A stretch of 64,000 bases of DNA from positions 2,035,716 through 2,099,715 of the forward strand of contig NZ_CP015030.1 in assembly GCF_011455695.1 (NCBI RefSeq), given 5' to 3'. How positions within the stretch are numbered: the first letter of the stretch is position 1; the number at the start of each line of letters is the position of its first letter. The position numbers and the translations under genes are program-made. Of the stretch, positions 45,189-54,574 are shown in pieces. The notes under the pieces are model-generated. The model saw only the letters and a list, made by a program, of their open reading frames with translations. It was not told where the DNA came from and ran no database searches. This DNA is from Mannheimia granulomatis (GTDB lineage Bacteria; Pseudomonadota; Gammaproteobacteria; Enterobacterales; Pasteurellaceae).

Positions 45189-46226
45189 TTATTTAGCGAG
45201 TTTGACTTCATTAACCCATTTATCAATCAAACGCTTACGCTCTTCGCTTGAGCCATACTTCTCAAAATCATAATTGATTAAGTTTAAGTCTTTTGGATTC
45301 AGAGCGTAAGGCGAAGCCTCTGCAGTAGTATTTGTTAACACTTGGAAGGCATTACCTTTTTGCCAAGAAAGCTCTTGAGCTTCTTTTGAAAGTGACCAAT
45401 CGATAAATAATTTTGCGTTTTCTAGGTTTCTTGCCCCTTTTAAGATACTGACACCACCTAATTCATAACCAGTACCATCAGTTGGTGCCGTCATTTCAAT
45501 ATTTGCACCGTTTTTCTTTTCTACCGCATAGTCGTGTAGGAAGCCGATACCGATAGTCGTTTCACCACGAGCGGTATTACGTGCAGGGGTAATACCTGAT
45601 TTAGTATATTGCGAGATATTTTTATGTAACTTATTAAAATATTCAAAGGCTTTTTCTTCACCCCAAAGCTGAACGAAAGTGGCAATCGCAGTATAGGCAG
45701 TGCCTGAACTTTGTGGGTCAGCAATTTGGATCTCACCGGCTAAACGTGGGTCAAGCAAGTCTTCCCATGTGCTTGGTACTTTTTCGATGCCGAGCTTTTT
45801 CAAGCGATCAAGGTTTACGCCATAACCCAAAATTCCCATATAAACTGCAGATGAATAGTTACCTTTAAGCTTTGCCGGATCACGGAATTGCTCGATAATT
45901 TGTGCTAGATTTGGAGATTGATATTGTTGTAATAATCCCATTTCCGCAGCTTGAGAGTGAGGGTCTAGTGTACCGCCATACCAAACATCGGCCTGTGGAT
46001 TATTTTTTTCGGCTTCAATTTTAGCTAAGGTACTGCCTGAACCGTTACGCACGAAAGCAACTTTTACATCATATTTTTTCCCGAATGCCTGAATTTCTTG
46101 TTCGCAAAGTTCATTGGTTGCACTACAGTAAACAGTTAGTCTTCCCTCTGCTAATGCAGCTTGAGAGAACATTGAGCCAAGTAATAATGTTGAAAGTGCT
46201 AAAGAGAGTTTTTTTAATTTCATCAT
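45189..46226 (-). CDS. afuA: Sugar-phosphate-binding periplasmic protein AfuA
   Basis: A 345-residue precursor; the signal peptide ends SQAALA-E after residue 26. The mature protein starts GRLTVYCSATNELCEQEIQA. H231-D232 (LHDY) and E255 (GYELGG) become H205, D206 and E229 in mature numbering, the residues I recall from the published AfuA-glucose-6-phosphate structure. That supports a hexose-phosphate ligand over ferric iron. Two adjacent ATGs (46226, 46223) follow GGGGAAATT; either may be used. First gene of afuA-(paralogue)-afuB-afuC, with a CRP-type promoter. Confidence 0.91.
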   Translation of the reverse strand: MMKLKKLSLALSTLLLGSMFSQAALAEGRLTVYCSATNELCEQEIQAFGKKYDVKVAFVRNGSGSTLAKIEAEKNNPQADVWYGGTLDPHSQAAEMGLLQQYQSPNLAQIIEQFRDPAKLKGNYSSAVYMGILGYGVNLDRLKKLGIEKVPSTWEDLLDPRLAGEIQIADPQSSGTAYTAIATFVQLWGEEKAFEYFNKLHKNISQYTKSGITPARNTARGETTIGIGFLHDYAVEKKNGANIEMTAPTDGTGYELGGVSILKGARNLENAKLFIDWSLSKEAQELSWQKGNAFQVLTNTTAEASPYALNPKDLNLINYDFEKYGSSEERKRLIDKWVNEVKLAK

Positions 46227-46262
46227 AATTTCCCCAGAATAGTGATTGAGTGACGAACTCGC

Positions 46263-46305
46263 AATATAACAAGAAATTTAATGAAATTCTGTGAACAAAC
46301 TCACA
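46263..46305 (-). promoter_or_regulatory. CRP-dependent promoter of the afu operon
   Basis: TGTGA-ACAAAC-TCACA (46290-46305) is a perfect CRP core. On the minus strand TATATT (46268 to 46263) is a fitting -10 box. A start about seven bases further puts the CRP centre near -41.5, the class II activator position. Confidence 0.65.
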
Positions 46306-46362
46306 GTTCAAATAAATAACACTCATTTTGAAGCTATTCTGGGGATAGAAGGCTTTGTTTTA

Positions 46363-47223
46363 TTAATTATTTAATAAGGCTTGCATGGACTGTTTTAGAT
46401 TGGCTAGCATTTCATAGCGTTTACGATACATTGAACGTTTTTTGCTTGGAATTTCGTCCATTTTTTTGCTTTCTAATTCTAACGGTAACTGCCAATATTT
46501 TCCGGCTTTTCCGTTTGATTCAGCAAAAATAGCATCGTAATCAACTACGTATCGTTTGCTTTGCACGAAACGGGATTTATTCTGATATTTTTGCGGAATG
46601 CCTAACAAGCTTTCGTAGCCTAAAACTGAAGTAAGCGCTTTCATCGCCTCCACCATTAAATAAGCAGGACGTAAACCATGGCAGTTTTTGGTTAACTGTT
46701 TAACTAATTCTTTTGAACCTTCAAAGTTCGGACCTTGAATGACAGCGATTAGAAGAGCTTCCTCAAGTTTGCCGAAAGTTAATAAATAGACGAGCTCCTG
46801 AGTAGGCTTGTGGCGAAGCTCTAACGCCCAAAAGCCTTCCATTGGTTGATATTCATTGATATTTAATAACAGCTCAAAATCTGGAATTACTTCACCAAAA
46901 TTCACTTTTTGTTCCCATAAAGGGGGAAGATGACTCAGTTTTTGTGGTAGAAACAGCAAATTATCGCACATTTTCTGTAAGCGTTCTGTTGAGGAAAAAC
47001 GCTTATCCAAGAAGCGGTGGGCTAATGGATAGTTATAATTCGGTCTGGCATTTAGCAGAGGGATTAACTGAGGATTTTGCTCAATAAAAAGTTTGAATTT
47101 TTTGATTTTATCTCGGTGCAGCCAAGAACGTAGATTAAAGCGTAAACGCTTACCGGCATACGATTTTTTCCCTCTATTCGGGTAAATAGCATTGGCACTC
47201 GGCCATTGGTACTGATTTTTCAT
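46363..47223 (-). CDS. VirK/YbjX family protein (DUF535)
   Basis: A 286-residue cytoplasmic protein of the VirK/YbjX family, members of which affect virulence-factor export and peptide or envelope stress resistance in enteric bacteria; the mechanism is unknown. Recognisable parts are FDLLLNINEYQPMEGFWALE-like text at about residues 122-140, LVYLLTFGKLEEALLIAVIQ and the basic tail KKRSMYRKRYEMLANLK. ATG at 47223 lacks a strong ribosome-binding site. It is monocistronic and lies downstream of hslVU. Confidence 0.82.
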   Translation of the reverse strand: MKNQYQWPSANAIYPNRGKKSYAGKRLRFNLRSWLHRDKIKKFKLFIEQNPQLIPLLNARPNYNYPLAHRFLDKRFSSTERLQKMCDNLLFLPQKLSHLPPLWEQKVNFGEVIPDFELLLNINEYQPMEGFWALELRHKPTQELVYLLTFGKLEEALLIAVIQGPNFEGSKELVKQLTKNCHGLRPAYLMVEAMKALTSVLGYESLLGIPQKYQNKSRFVQSKRYVVDYDAIFAESNGKAGKYWQLPLELESKKMDEIPSKKRSMYRKRYEMLANLKQSMQALLNN

Positions 47224-47238
47224 TTTTAAAACATTATT

Positions 47239-47362
47239 CAAGCGGTCTGATTTTACTCAAAAATTGCAAGCAATTTTTTCGCTCCTTTGGAGCCATTGGC
47301 AAAGCCAAGGTTCAAAAAGCGATACGTTTTGTTTCAAAATTTTGCAAGAATCAGACCGCTTG
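47239..47362. repeat. Long-range inverted uptake sequences between hslU and the VirK-like gene
   Basis: CAAGCGGTCTGATT (47239-47252) and AATCAGACCGCTTG (47349-47362) are perfect 14-base inverted repeats about 96 bases apart. In between are smaller palindromic pieces (for example CTTTGGAG / TTGGCAAAGCCAAGG). The element occupies the space after the hslU stop. Confidence 0.6.
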
Positions 47363-47373
47363 TACTACTTAAA

Positions 47374-48696
47374 CTATAAAATAAATCGACTTAAATCTTC
47401 GTTTTCTACAACGTCGTTTAACGCTTCAGAAACATATTTTTCGTCAATAATGACTTTCTCGCCGGAACGTTCGCTGGCATCAAATGAAATGCCGTCCATT
47501 AAACGTTCAAGCACGGTGTGTAAACGTCTTGCACCGATATTTTCGGTTTTTTCGTTGACACGGAATGCCGATTCCGCAATTTTGCTGATCCCCTCTTGGG
47601 TAAATTCAATTTCCACCCCTTCGGTTTTCATTAATTCACGATATTGTAACGTAAGTGAAGCATTGGGTTCGGTTAAAATACGCTCGAAATCGTCTTTGGT
47701 GAGTGATTTCAATTCCACGCGGATCGGTAAACGACCTTGTAACTCAGGCAGTAAATCAGACGGTCTGGCTACTTGGAATGCACCGGAACAAATAAACAGA
47801 ATATGGTCTGTTTTAACCATGCCATGTTTGGTGTTTACTGTTGAGCCTTCAATGATAGGTAGTAAATCACGTTGAACTCCTTCACGAGAAACATCACCAC
47901 CTGAATGTTCGCTTTTTTTGCAAATCTTATCGATTTCATCAATAAAAACGATACCGTGCTGTTCAACTGCTTCAATAGCTTGTTGTTTTAGCTCTTCCGG
48001 ATTGACTAATTTTGCGGCTTCTTCATCTAGCATCACTTTTAACGCATCTTTGATTTTCATTTTGCGTTTTTTGGTTTTGCTTGGCGACATTCCTTCAAAC
48101 AGTGATTGTAGTTGCGAGGTCATCTCTTCCATGCCCGGTGGCGTCATAATTTCAACGCTTACTTGTGCAGCAACATCAATTTCAATCTCTTTATCGTCTA
48201 ACTGCCCTTCACGCAATTTTTTGCGAAAAACTTGACGGGTTGAGGCGTTATCCGATTCTTGGACTTTACCCCACTGGTCTTTTGCCGGTGGTAACAATAC
48301 ATCTAAAATGCGATCTTCTGCAGCATCTTGGGCGCGCATTTTATTTTTTTCTACCGCTTGTTGGCGAACCAGCTTCATTGATACATCCGCCAAATCACGA
48401 ATGATTGAATCTACCTCTTTGCCTACATAACCGACTTCGGTAAATTTAGTTGCTTCTACTTTAATGAATGGGGCATTTGCTAATTTTGCCAAACGGCGGG
48501 CGATTTCTGTTTTACCCACACCTGTTGGTCCAATCATTAGGATATTTTTAGGTGTTACTTCTTGACGTAGATCTTCCGGTAGCTGCATTCTACGCCAGCG
48601 ATTTCTAAGTGCGATAGCCACTGCACGCTTAGCTTCATTTTGTCCGATAATGTGAGCATCTAATTCAGATACAATTTCACGAGGGGTCATTGACAT
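47374..48696 (-). CDS. hslU: HslU ATPase subunit of the HslUV protease
   Basis: AAA+ unfoldase that feeds substrates to HslV. The 440-residue protein begins [20 protein letters not shown]. It has Walker [10 protein letters not shown] (residues 57-65), an I-domain insertion (about 110-240), Walker [11 protein letters not shown] and ends in the family sequence [10 protein letters not shown], whose tail inserts into HslV. It lies 86 bases after hslV, in the usual hslV-hslU order. Confidence 0.97.
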   Translation of the reverse strand: MSMTPREIVSELDAHIIGQNEAKRAVAIALRNRWRRMQLPEDLRQEVTPKNILMIGPTGVGKTEIARRLAKLANAPFIKVEATKFTEVGYVGKEVDSIIRDLADVSMKLVRQQAVEKNKMRAQDAAEDRILDVLLPPAKDQWGKVQESDNASTRQVFRKKLREGQLDDKEIEIDVAAQVSVEIMTPPGMEEMTSQLQSLFEGMSPSKTKKRKMKIKDALKVMLDEEAAKLVNPEELKQQAIEAVEQHGIVFIDEIDKICKKSEHSGGDVSREGVQRDLLPIIEGSTVNTKHGMVKTDHILFICSGAFQVARPSDLLPELQGRLPIRVELKSLTKDDFERILTEPNASLTLQYRELMKTEGVEIEFTQEGISKIAESAFRVNEKTENIGARRLHTVLERLMDGISFDASERSGEKVIIDEKYVSEALNDVVENEDLSRFIL

Positions 48697-48782
48697 ATAT
48701 TCTTTCTCATTTGAGCGTAGGTGGGACTTATCCCACCACTACGATATAAATTGGATAATTATGGTGGGGTAATCCCACTCTA

Positions 48783-49304
48783 CTAAACTTCTTCAATCAC
48801 ATGATTATGATTACTGTAAATATCAATATCGCCAGCAATTTTTAAGGCCTCTGCCACGATTTCTTTAGCAGATAAATTATTCTCGGTTCGCAGTAACGCG
48901 AGAGAGGCAGCTTTAGCATAATTTCCACCTGAACCAATGGCTAACACATCTTGTTCTGGCTCAATCACATCGCCTGAGCCTGATACCAGCAAAAATTCGC
49001 TTTCATTTGCCACAATCATCATTGCTTCCAAGCGGCGTAAAGCTCGCTCAGTACGCCACTCTTTAGCAAGTTCTACTGCCGATTTAACTAAATGCCCTTG
49101 GTGCAATTCCAGCTTTTTCTCAAACAGATCACGCAAAATAAAGGCATCAGCCGTTGAGCCAGCAAAACCTGTAACCACTTTGTCTTTGTATAAGCGACGA
49201 ACTTTCCGTACTGTGCCTTTTTCAATACAATTTCCGAGTGTGGCTTGACCGTCACCACCAATAGCCACTTTGCCGTCTTTACGCACGCATACAATTGTTG
49301 TCAT
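48783..49304 (-). CDS. hslV: HslV peptidase subunit of the HslUV protease
   Basis: Threonine peptidase related to the proteasome beta subunit. The 173-residue precursor starts [20 protein letters not shown]; removal of Met exposes the catalytic Thr1. [22 protein letters not shown] contains the conserved active-site lysine region. ATG at 49304 follows AGAAGGATTTAAA; the longer open frame upstream spans the promoter. First gene of the heat-shock operon hslVU. Confidence 0.97.
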   Translation of the reverse strand: MTTIVCVRKDGKVAIGGDGQATLGNCIEKGTVRKVRRLYKDKVVTGFAGSTADAFILRDLFEKKLELHQGHLVKSAVELAKEWRTERALRRLEAMMIVANESEFLLVSGSGDVIEPEQDVLAIGSGGNYAKAASLALLRTENNLSAKEIVAEALKIAGDIDIYSNHNHVIEEV

Positions 49305-49338
49305 TTTAAATCCTTCTTTTTTCAGAAAACTTTCGCTT

Positions 49339-49367
49339 ATGTGGGGAGGTATTACCGTTTTTTCAAG
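49339..49367 (-). promoter_or_regulatory. Sigma-32 promoter of hslVU
   Basis: On the minus strand CTTGAAA (49367 to 49361), 14 bases, then CCCCACAT (49346 to 49339). This is close to the sigma-32 consensus and lies about 35 bases before hslV, a known heat-shock operon. Confidence 0.75.
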
Positions 49368-49438
49368 CACAAGCGGTAATATTCTGGGAATTTTTTGCAA
49401 AAAAATGGTTTGAATTACTTCAAACCATTTCAAGCAAC

Positions 49439-49945
49439 TTAATGTGCCATGCGATTTAAAATCTTTTCACCCTTAATTTGATGATAAATTGCCATGATAA
49501 TGTGACCGGCGGTTAAGGCAAACAATGCCCAAGCTAATTCACCGTGTAATGAATTGCCTAGGGAGACCGTCCAATCAATTTTTTCTGTCGCTCCTTCCAT
49601 TACTTTAACACCAAACACCTCCAGCGGGCCACGTGCTGCGCCGTATTGGCGAATTAAAGCAATGGTGGGTACTGTCAGCATTAAAATATAGAGCGCTAAA
49701 TGGCCCAGCGTAACAAAAATATTGGCCGCGGCAGGGCGGTTTTTGCGATTGGCCATCGCCCACAAGGTGCGAACAATGATTAACACCATCAAAATGGCAC
49801 CCACCGATTTATGATAAGGTAATAGTGAACGGAAAGTTTCTTCGCCTGCTAAGCCTGTATAAAGCATAAAACCAAAACAGATTGCCATTGACCAATGTAG
49901 AATACGGCTAACGGTGCCGTAAACTTGTGAATTATCTGAACGCAT
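49439..49945 (-). CDS. Cytochrome b561 family protein
   Basis: A 168-residue, four-helix inner-membrane di-haem protein of the CybB type, able to move electrons between quinol and periplasmic acceptors such as superoxide. Haem-ligand candidates are the histidines in [25 protein letters not shown] and [10 protein letters not shown]. The length matches E. coli CybB (about 176). Transcribed in the same direction as hslVU, but the 134-base gap and heat-shock promoter separate them. Confidence 0.9.
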   Translation of the reverse strand: MRSDNSQVYGTVSRILHWSMAICFGFMLYTGLAGEETFRSLLPYHKSVGAILMVLIIVRTLWAMANRKNRPAAANIFVTLGHLALYILMLTVPTIALIRQYGAARGPLEVFGVKVMEGATEKIDWTVSLGNSLHGELAWALFALTAGHIIMAIYHQIKGEKILNRMAH

Positions 49946-50024
49946 ATTACACTCCTTAAATGAATTCTCTCGACAGTATAACGGAAAATAAAATGCGGTG
50001 TAAAAGTGTAAATTATAGCAATAA

Positions 50025-50738
50025 CTATAATCTTATCTGCTGATTAAGTAGCATGCCTGTCGGTTTATTATTTTCCATCAACATCTCGATTTTATAGGCC
50101 AAGGTTTGTACATTTTGTGATTTTGCTGTTTCAAATAATTGAGCATATTTCGGGTCTATTTGCTTTGCCACCTCAAACCGTTCAATGCCTGTGTGTAAAA
50201 TAGCGAAAAAAATGACCGCTTGTGAGCCTTGCTGTGCAATCAAAGTCAATTCTCGTAAGTGTTTTTGTCCTCGAGCTGTTTTTGCATCTGGGAACATCCC
50301 GATGCCATTTTCCGTTAAAAGCGTGGTAGATTTCACTTCTACAAAGCAATTCGGCAAAGACTCAGATTTCAACAGAAAATCAATGCGACTGTTTTCTGTG
50401 CCATATTTCTGTTCCGGCAAAATTTCTGTGTAAGTAGAAAGCTCGTTTATCCATTGATGCTCTAAGGCTTCTTGTACAAGCTGATTAGCACGCAGAGTAT
50501 TTATACAAATAAAATGCCCAGCTTGGGTTTGAGTTAATTCCCAGGTGTGAGCATATTTGCGTTTGGGGTTATTAGAGGTTGAAAACCAAACGGTATCGCC
50601 CGCATTAGCACAGCCTGTCATTGCGCCTGTATTCGGGCAGTGCAGAGTAATTTGTTTTCCATCGGGTAATTGAATATCAGCCAGAAAACGTTTATAACGG
50701 CGCAGTAAAATGCCGTGAGAAAGATGTGGAAAGTTCAT
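50025..50738 (-). CDS. sfsA: Sugar fermentation stimulation protein SfsA homologue
   Basis: A 237-residue protein of the SfsA family, which combines an OB-fold with a nuclease-like domain and has been linked to DNA binding and maltose gene expression; its biochemical role is unsettled. Typical motifs are [30 protein letters not shown] and the nuclease-like RIDFLLKSE...FVEVKSTTL. It follows the VOC gene by 14 bases, so the two may be co-transcribed. Confidence 0.93.
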   Translation of the reverse strand: MNFPHLSHGILLRRYKRFLADIQLPDGKQITLHCPNTGAMTGCANAGDTVWFSTSNNPKRKYAHTWELTQTQAGHFICINTLRANQLVQEALEHQWINELSTYTEILPEQKYGTENSRIDFLLKSESLPNCFVEVKSTTLLTENGIGMFPDAKTARGQKHLRELTLIAQQGSQAVIFFAILHTGIERFEVAKQIDPKYAQLFETAKSQNVQTLAYKIEMLMENNKPTGMLLNQQIRL

Positions 50739-50752
50739 TATTAGAAAATCGC

Positions 50753-51145
50753 TCAGATTTCATAAAATTCTAACGGTAAATCATCAGGATCGCGGAAAAA
50801 AGTAAAACGCTTGCCGGTAATCTCATCAATTCTGATCCCTTCATGAGGTAAATTATGCTGTTCTAAAAAAGCAATCGCCTGTTCAATATTTTCTACTTTA
50901 AATGCCAAATGGCGAAGTCCGCATGTTTCGGGAGAGCTAAAGCGAGGCGGTGTTAGCGGAAAACTAAAAAGCTCAATTTGTGAGCCATCTTGAAAGCGTA
51001 AATCCAATTTATGACTCTTGCGTAAAGCTCGGTAGGTTTCCTCAATAATTTCCGCCCCTAAAATTTGGGTATAGAAATGTTTGGATTTTTCGTAATCAGA
51101 TACGATTAAGGCAATATGGTGAAAGCCAAGAATGGGAGATTTCAT
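50753..51145 (-). CDS. VOC-superfamily (glyoxalase I-like) protein, YaeR type
   Basis: A 130-residue protein made of one vicinal-oxygen-chelate domain. The family pattern is [20 protein letters not shown] at the start, [19 protein letters not shown] in the middle and [15 protein letters not shown] at the end. His9, Glu58, His78 and Glu127 fit the usual metal ligands. It resembles E. coli YaeR; the substrate is unknown. Divergent from mutY. Confidence 0.85.
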   Translation of the reverse strand: MKSPILGFHHIALIVSDYEKSKHFYTQILGAEIIEETYRALRKSHKLDLRFQDGSQIELFSFPLTPPRFSSPETCGLRHLAFKVENIEQAIAFLEQHNLPHEGIRIDEITGKRFTFFRDPDDLPLEFYEI

Positions 51146-51225
51146 TTTTTCTCAATTTGTAAAATTTTTGGTAAAACGGACCGCTTACAGTATGATTATT
51201 TCTTTTTTTGATTTCAAGATTTTTA

Positions 51226-52368
51226 ATGACTAGCAACTTTTCACAATATCCTCTCGCTCAAGCCTCGGTTTCCGACTTTTTTGCGAAATCGGCACTGGAT
51301 TGGTTTGAGCAATACGGAAGAAAACATTTGCCTTGGCAGCAGAATAAAACTTTATATAAGGTTTGGCTATCGGAAGTGATGTTGCAACAAACTCAAGTTG
51401 CAACGGTTATTCCTTATTTTGAGCGTTTTATTGAACGATTTCCGACGATAACTGACTTAGCTAATGCTTCCATTGATGAAGTATTACATTTATGGACAGG
51501 ATTGGGCTATTACGCTCGAGCGAGAAATTTACATAATGCCGCTATTCAAATTAGGGATCGCTTTCAGGGCGAATTCCCCACTCGTTTTGATGATGTGCTG
51601 AGTTTGTCTGGTGTGGGCAGAAGTACTGCTGGAGCAATTTTATCCTCCGTTTTAGATGCCCCACATCCGATTTTGGATGGAAATGTAAAACGTGTGCTGA
51701 GTCGTTATTTTGCAGTGGAAGGTTGGCCGGGTGAGAAAGCGGTTGAAAATCAGCTTTGGAACTTGAGTGAACGTGTTACTCCAAGTACACAAGTGGCGGA
51801 TTTTAACCAAGCAATGATGGATTTAGGCGCGATGATTTGCACTCGTACCAAACCCAAATGCTTGATTTGTCCGTTGCAAAATCAATGTAAAGCTAATGCA
51901 ATGCAGGCGTGGCATGCGTTCCCTGCAAAAAAACCGAAGAAAACTTTACCTGAACGTCAAACTTATTTTCTGGTGTTAAAAGCTGGCTCAAAGGTACTTT
52001 TACAAAAAAGAGAGGCTAAGGGTATTTGGGGTGGATTGTTTGCGTTTCCACAATTTGATAGCTTGGATACGCTCAAGCAGTCAAATTTGATGAAGAATTT
52101 ACAAATTTCACAGCAATTGGGTACATTTAGGCACACATTTAGCCATTTTCATCTGGATATTACTCCAATTCTGGTTGAGGTGGATTTGCAAAAAAATACT
52201 GAAATTTTACCGCTTGTTGCAAGAGAAAACGGAGGAAATTATCTCTCGGCTGTATCTTCAGCAACAGATTATTGGTATGATTTGCACCAAAATAATGAAG
52301 TAGGTTTAGCTACGCCGGTTAAGCGTATTTTGGATGAACTGGCGTTTACCGTAAAACATGATATTTAA
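51226..52368 (+). CDS. mutY: A/G-specific adenine DNA glycosylase MutY
   Basis: Removes adenine mispaired with 8-oxoguanine. The 380-residue protein has the helix-hairpin-helix [14 protein letters not shown] with a downstream catalytic aspartate ([12 protein letters not shown]). The iron-sulfur ligands are C-x6-C-x2-C-x5-C in [22 protein letters not shown]-terminal NUDIX-like domain recognises 8-oxoG. ATG at 51226 is the first ATG in frame. It is followed by yggX (10-base gap) and mltC, the order also seen in E. coli. Confidence 0.96.
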   Translation: MTSNFSQYPLAQASVSDFFAKSALDWFEQYGRKHLPWQQNKTLYKVWLSEVMLQQTQVATVIPYFERFIERFPTITDLANASIDEVLHLWTGLGYYARARNLHNAAIQIRDRFQGEFPTRFDDVLSLSGVGRSTAGAILSSVLDAPHPILDGNVKRVLSRYFAVEGWPGEKAVENQLWNLSERVTPSTQVADFNQAMMDLGAMICTRTKPKCLICPLQNQCKANAMQAWHAFPAKKPKKTLPERQTYFLVLKAGSKVLLQKREAKGIWGGLFAFPQFDSLDTLKQSNLMKNLQISQQLGTFRHTFSHFHLDITPILVEVDLQKNTEILPLVARENGGNYLSAVSSATDYWYDLHQNNEVGLATPVKRILDELAFTVKHDI

Positions 52369-52378
52369 GGATTAAATT

Positions 52379-52648
52379 ATGGCACGAACCATATTTTGCG
52401 AGTATTTAAAACAAGATGCCGAAGGCTTAGATTTTCAACTTTATCCGGGCGATCTCGGTAAACGTATTTTTGATTCAATCAGCAAACAAGCATGGTCGGA
52501 ATGGATTAAAAAGCAGACTATGTTGGTAAACGAAAAAAAATTGAATATGATGAATCCCGAACACCGAAAATTACTGGAGCAAGAAATGGTAAGTTTCTTA
52601 TTTGAAGGTAAAGAAGTCGTGATTGAGGGCTATAAGCCAATTGAATAA
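52379..52648 (+). CDS. yggX: Fe(II)-trafficking/oxidative protection protein YggX
   Basis: An 89-residue member of the YggX family, which protects iron-sulfur clusters from oxidants and may traffic iron. It starts [20 protein letters not shown] with the single conserved cysteine (C7), and [19 protein letters not shown] and [20 protein letters not shown] follow. Sits between mutY, an Fe-S enzyme, and mltC. ATG at 52379 follows AAGGATTAAATT. Confidence 0.96.
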   Translation: MARTIFCEYLKQDAEGLDFQLYPGDLGKRIFDSISKQAWSEWIKKQTMLVNEKKLNMMNPEHRKLLEQEMVSFLFEGKEVVIEGYKPIE

Positions 52649-52663
52649 TTGAAGGTAAAATCA

Positions 52664-53758
52664 ATGAAAAAATATGCTAAATATTTGCCGCTTTTGGCAA
52701 TTATTCCCTTTCTTGCATCTTGCGGCAGTAAATCCTCTAGCGGTAAAAAACCTAAATCTACTCGTGTGGATTACTCAAAAGATACCAACGGTTTAGACAT
52801 TCTAACAGGTCAATTTTCCCATAATATTGATGATATTTGGGGAAGTAATGAACTGTTGGTTGCCAGTAAAAAAGATTACGTAAAATATACCGATAAGTTC
52901 TATACCCGTAGCCATATTTCCTTTGAAGAAGGGGTTATTACAATTGAAACCTTAGGTGACCAAAATCATCTTCGTAACTCAATTGTCCATACTTTATTAA
53001 TGGGTCGAGATCCTAGAGGGATAGACTTGTTTTCATCAGGAGATGTGCCAATTAGTACAAACCCTTTCTTAAAAGGGCAGGTAAGGGATCAGTTTGGCCG
53101 TGATATTACCAATATCGCCCTTGCAAATGATTTTGCTACCTATCTTATTCAAAATAAACTTCAAACTCGTCGCTTAAAGAATGGTCGAAATGCGATGTAT
53201 GTAGCGATTAAAATGGTAGAAGGGCACGTTGAAGTACGTGCAAGACAATATTTACCGCTTGTTCGTAAAATGGCAAAACAGTATCACATTGAACCAAGCT
53301 TGATCTTGGGGATTATGGAGGTTGAATCAGCATTCAACCCTTATGCGGTAAGTTATGCCAATGCAATTGGCTTAATGCAGGTTGTGCCTCGTACCGCAGG
53401 CCGGGATATTTTTGCCCGTAAAGGTATGGGCGGACAGCCGAGCCGTGAATATCTGTACAATCCGTCTAACAATATTGATGCCGGTACGCTCTATTTAACC
53501 ATCTTACGTGATGAATATTTAGATGGTATTATAGATCCGATTGCAAAACGTTATGCAATGATTTCTGCTTATAACAGTGGAGCGGGTGCGGTATTACGTG
53601 TATTTGATTCAGATAAGTATGCTGCGATTGACAGAATTAACGATCTCTCGGCGGATGCGGTTTATCGTATTTTAACAACCGCACATCCATCTTCTCAAGC
53701 TCGTAATTACTTACGTAAAGTAACGACGGCGAGAGAAAAGTATCGCAATATTCGATAA
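52664..53758 (+). CDS. mltC: Membrane-bound lytic murein transglycosylase C
   Basis: Outer-membrane lipoprotein that cleaves peptidoglycan glycan strands. The 364-residue precursor has a lipobox (PFLASC, Cys at about residue 21). A DUF3393-type N-terminal domain is followed by the SLT domain from about residue 190. The catalytic glutamate is in [15 protein letters not shown], followed by [13 protein letters not shown] and [12 protein letters not shown] at 52664 follows GAAGGTAAAATCA, 15 bases after yggX. Last gene of mutY-yggX-mltC. Confidence 0.95.
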   Translation: MKKYAKYLPLLAIIPFLASCGSKSSSGKKPKSTRVDYSKDTNGLDILTGQFSHNIDDIWGSNELLVASKKDYVKYTDKFYTRSHISFEEGVITIETLGDQNHLRNSIVHTLLMGRDPRGIDLFSSGDVPISTNPFLKGQVRDQFGRDITNIALANDFATYLIQNKLQTRRLKNGRNAMYVAIKMVEGHVEVRARQYLPLVRKMAKQYHIEPSLILGIMEVESAFNPYAVSYANAIGLMQVVPRTAGRDIFARKGMGGQPSREYLYNPSNNIDAGTLYLTILRDEYLDGIIDPIAKRYAMISAYNSGAGAVLRVFDSDKYAAIDRINDLSADAVYRILTTAHPSSQARNYLRKVTTAREKYRNIR

Positions 53759-53841
53759 TTTATGATTTGAGCTGTTTTTAGGCGAAACGTATAAAAAAAG
53801 CACATTCAAGCAGCGGTTTTTTCGAATTCATAAAAAAATGT

Positions 53842-53870
53842 TTGACGTTGCGGGCTGAAATTAGCATAAT
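53842..53870 (+). promoter_or_regulatory. Promoter of the first tRNA-Phe/tRNA-Asn unit
   Basis: TTGACG (53842-53847), 17 bases, CATAAT (53865-53870), followed by a GC-rich discriminator typical of stable-RNA promoters. The tRNA starts 18 bases downstream. Confidence 0.7.
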
Positions 53871-53888
53871 GCACCCCGCAACGACGTT

Positions 53889-53964
53889 GCCTCGATAGCT
53901 CAGTCGGTAGAGCAGGGGATTGAAAATCCCCGTGTCGGTGGTTCGATTCCGCCTCGAGGCACCA
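53889..53964 (+). tRNA. tRNA-Phe (GAA), first copy
   Basis: 76 bases from GCCTCGA to the encoded CCA. The anticodon loop TTGAAAA carries GAA at 53922-53924. Acceptor, D, anticodon and T stems all pair. The sequence is identical to the copy at 54218-54293. Confidence 0.97.
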
Positions 53965-53969
53965 TCAAT

Positions 53970-54045
53970 TCCTCCTTAGTTCAGTCGGTAGAACGGTGGA
54001 CTGTTAATCCATATGTCGCAGGTTCGAGTCCCGCAGGAGGAGCCA
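53970..54045 (+). tRNA. tRNA-Asn (GUU), first copy
   Basis: 76 bases from TCCTCCT to encoded CCA; anticodon GTT at 54003-54005. It follows tRNA-Phe by five bases, so both come from one transcript. Identical to the copy at 54299-54374. Confidence 0.97.
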
Positions 54046-54054
54046 TATTCAAGA

Positions 54055-54090
54055 AGCCCTGATGAGAAATCATCGGGGCTTTCGTTTTTT
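54055..54090 (+). terminator. Terminator of the first tRNA unit
   Basis: AGCCCTGATGA pairs with TCATCGGGGCT around GAAA (54055-54080), followed by TTCGTTTTTT. Compared with the second unit's terminator, one G-C pair is exchanged for A-T. Confidence 0.85.
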
Positions 54091-54167
54091 ATAATTTATA
54101 AAAAATAGACAATTGCTCAATTTTTAGTATGCTGTGCTCTAAAATGTTAAATTTCCTCGAATTCTAT

Positions 54168-54196
54168 TTGACGAAGCAAAAAAAAATCAGCATAAT
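54168..54196 (+). promoter_or_regulatory. Promoter of the second tRNA-Phe/tRNA-Asn unit
   Basis: TTGACG (54168-54173), 17 bases, CATAAT (54191-54196). The boxes and spacing equal those of the first unit, while the spacer sequence is different. Confidence 0.7.
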
Positions 54197-54217
54197 GCAC
54201 ACCACAAACGACGAGTC

Positions 54218-54293
54218 GCCTCGATAGCTCAGTCGGTAGAGCAGGGGATTGAAAATCCCCGTGTCGGTGGTTCGATTCCGCCTCGAGGCACCA
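54218..54293 (+). tRNA. tRNA-Phe (GAA), second copy
   Basis: Base-for-base copy of the tRNA-Phe at 53889-53964, 329 bases downstream of it, with encoded CCA. Confidence 0.97.
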
Positions 54294-54298
54294 TCAAT

Positions 54299-54374
54299 TC
54301 CTCCTTAGTTCAGTCGGTAGAACGGTGGACTGTTAATCCATATGTCGCAGGTTCGAGTCCCGCAGGAGGAGCCA
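54299..54374 (+). tRNA. tRNA-Asn (GUU), second copy
   Basis: Base-for-base copy of the tRNA-Asn at 53970-54045, with the same five-base spacer after tRNA-Phe. Confidence 0.97.
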
Positions 54375-54382
54375 TATTCTGA

Positions 54383-54415
54383 AGCCCTGATAAGAAATTA
54401 TCGGGGCTTTTGCCT
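54383..54415 (+). terminator. Terminator of the second tRNA unit
   Basis: AGCCCTGATAA pairs with TTATCGGGGCT around GAAA (54383-54408), followed by a T-rich run. Confidence 0.8.
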
Positions 54416-54574
54416 TTTAGCAATCTATCCTTACTTTTTTTGTTGAATTTTGTGAACTACTTCTCATTTCTCAAATAAACTTGAAAATACTACTTCACTT
54501 TTGCCAAGAATTCGGAGTATTATGATCATAAATTACAACAAATAATAATGATTCCTCGAATATCGTCAAATTTT

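Noticed and set aside
40928-46226. Ferric iron ABC transporter (FbpABC) as the name for this operon
   Set aside because: Related in sequence, but the fused 685-residue permease, the H-D/E ligand residues, the CRP promoter and the sugar-phosphate neighbours fit AfuABC-type sugar-phosphate uptake better.
53889-54374. tRNA genes as an integration site for a genomic island
   Set aside because: The repeats are complete tRNA operons with their own promoters, and no integrase or foreign genes lie beside them.
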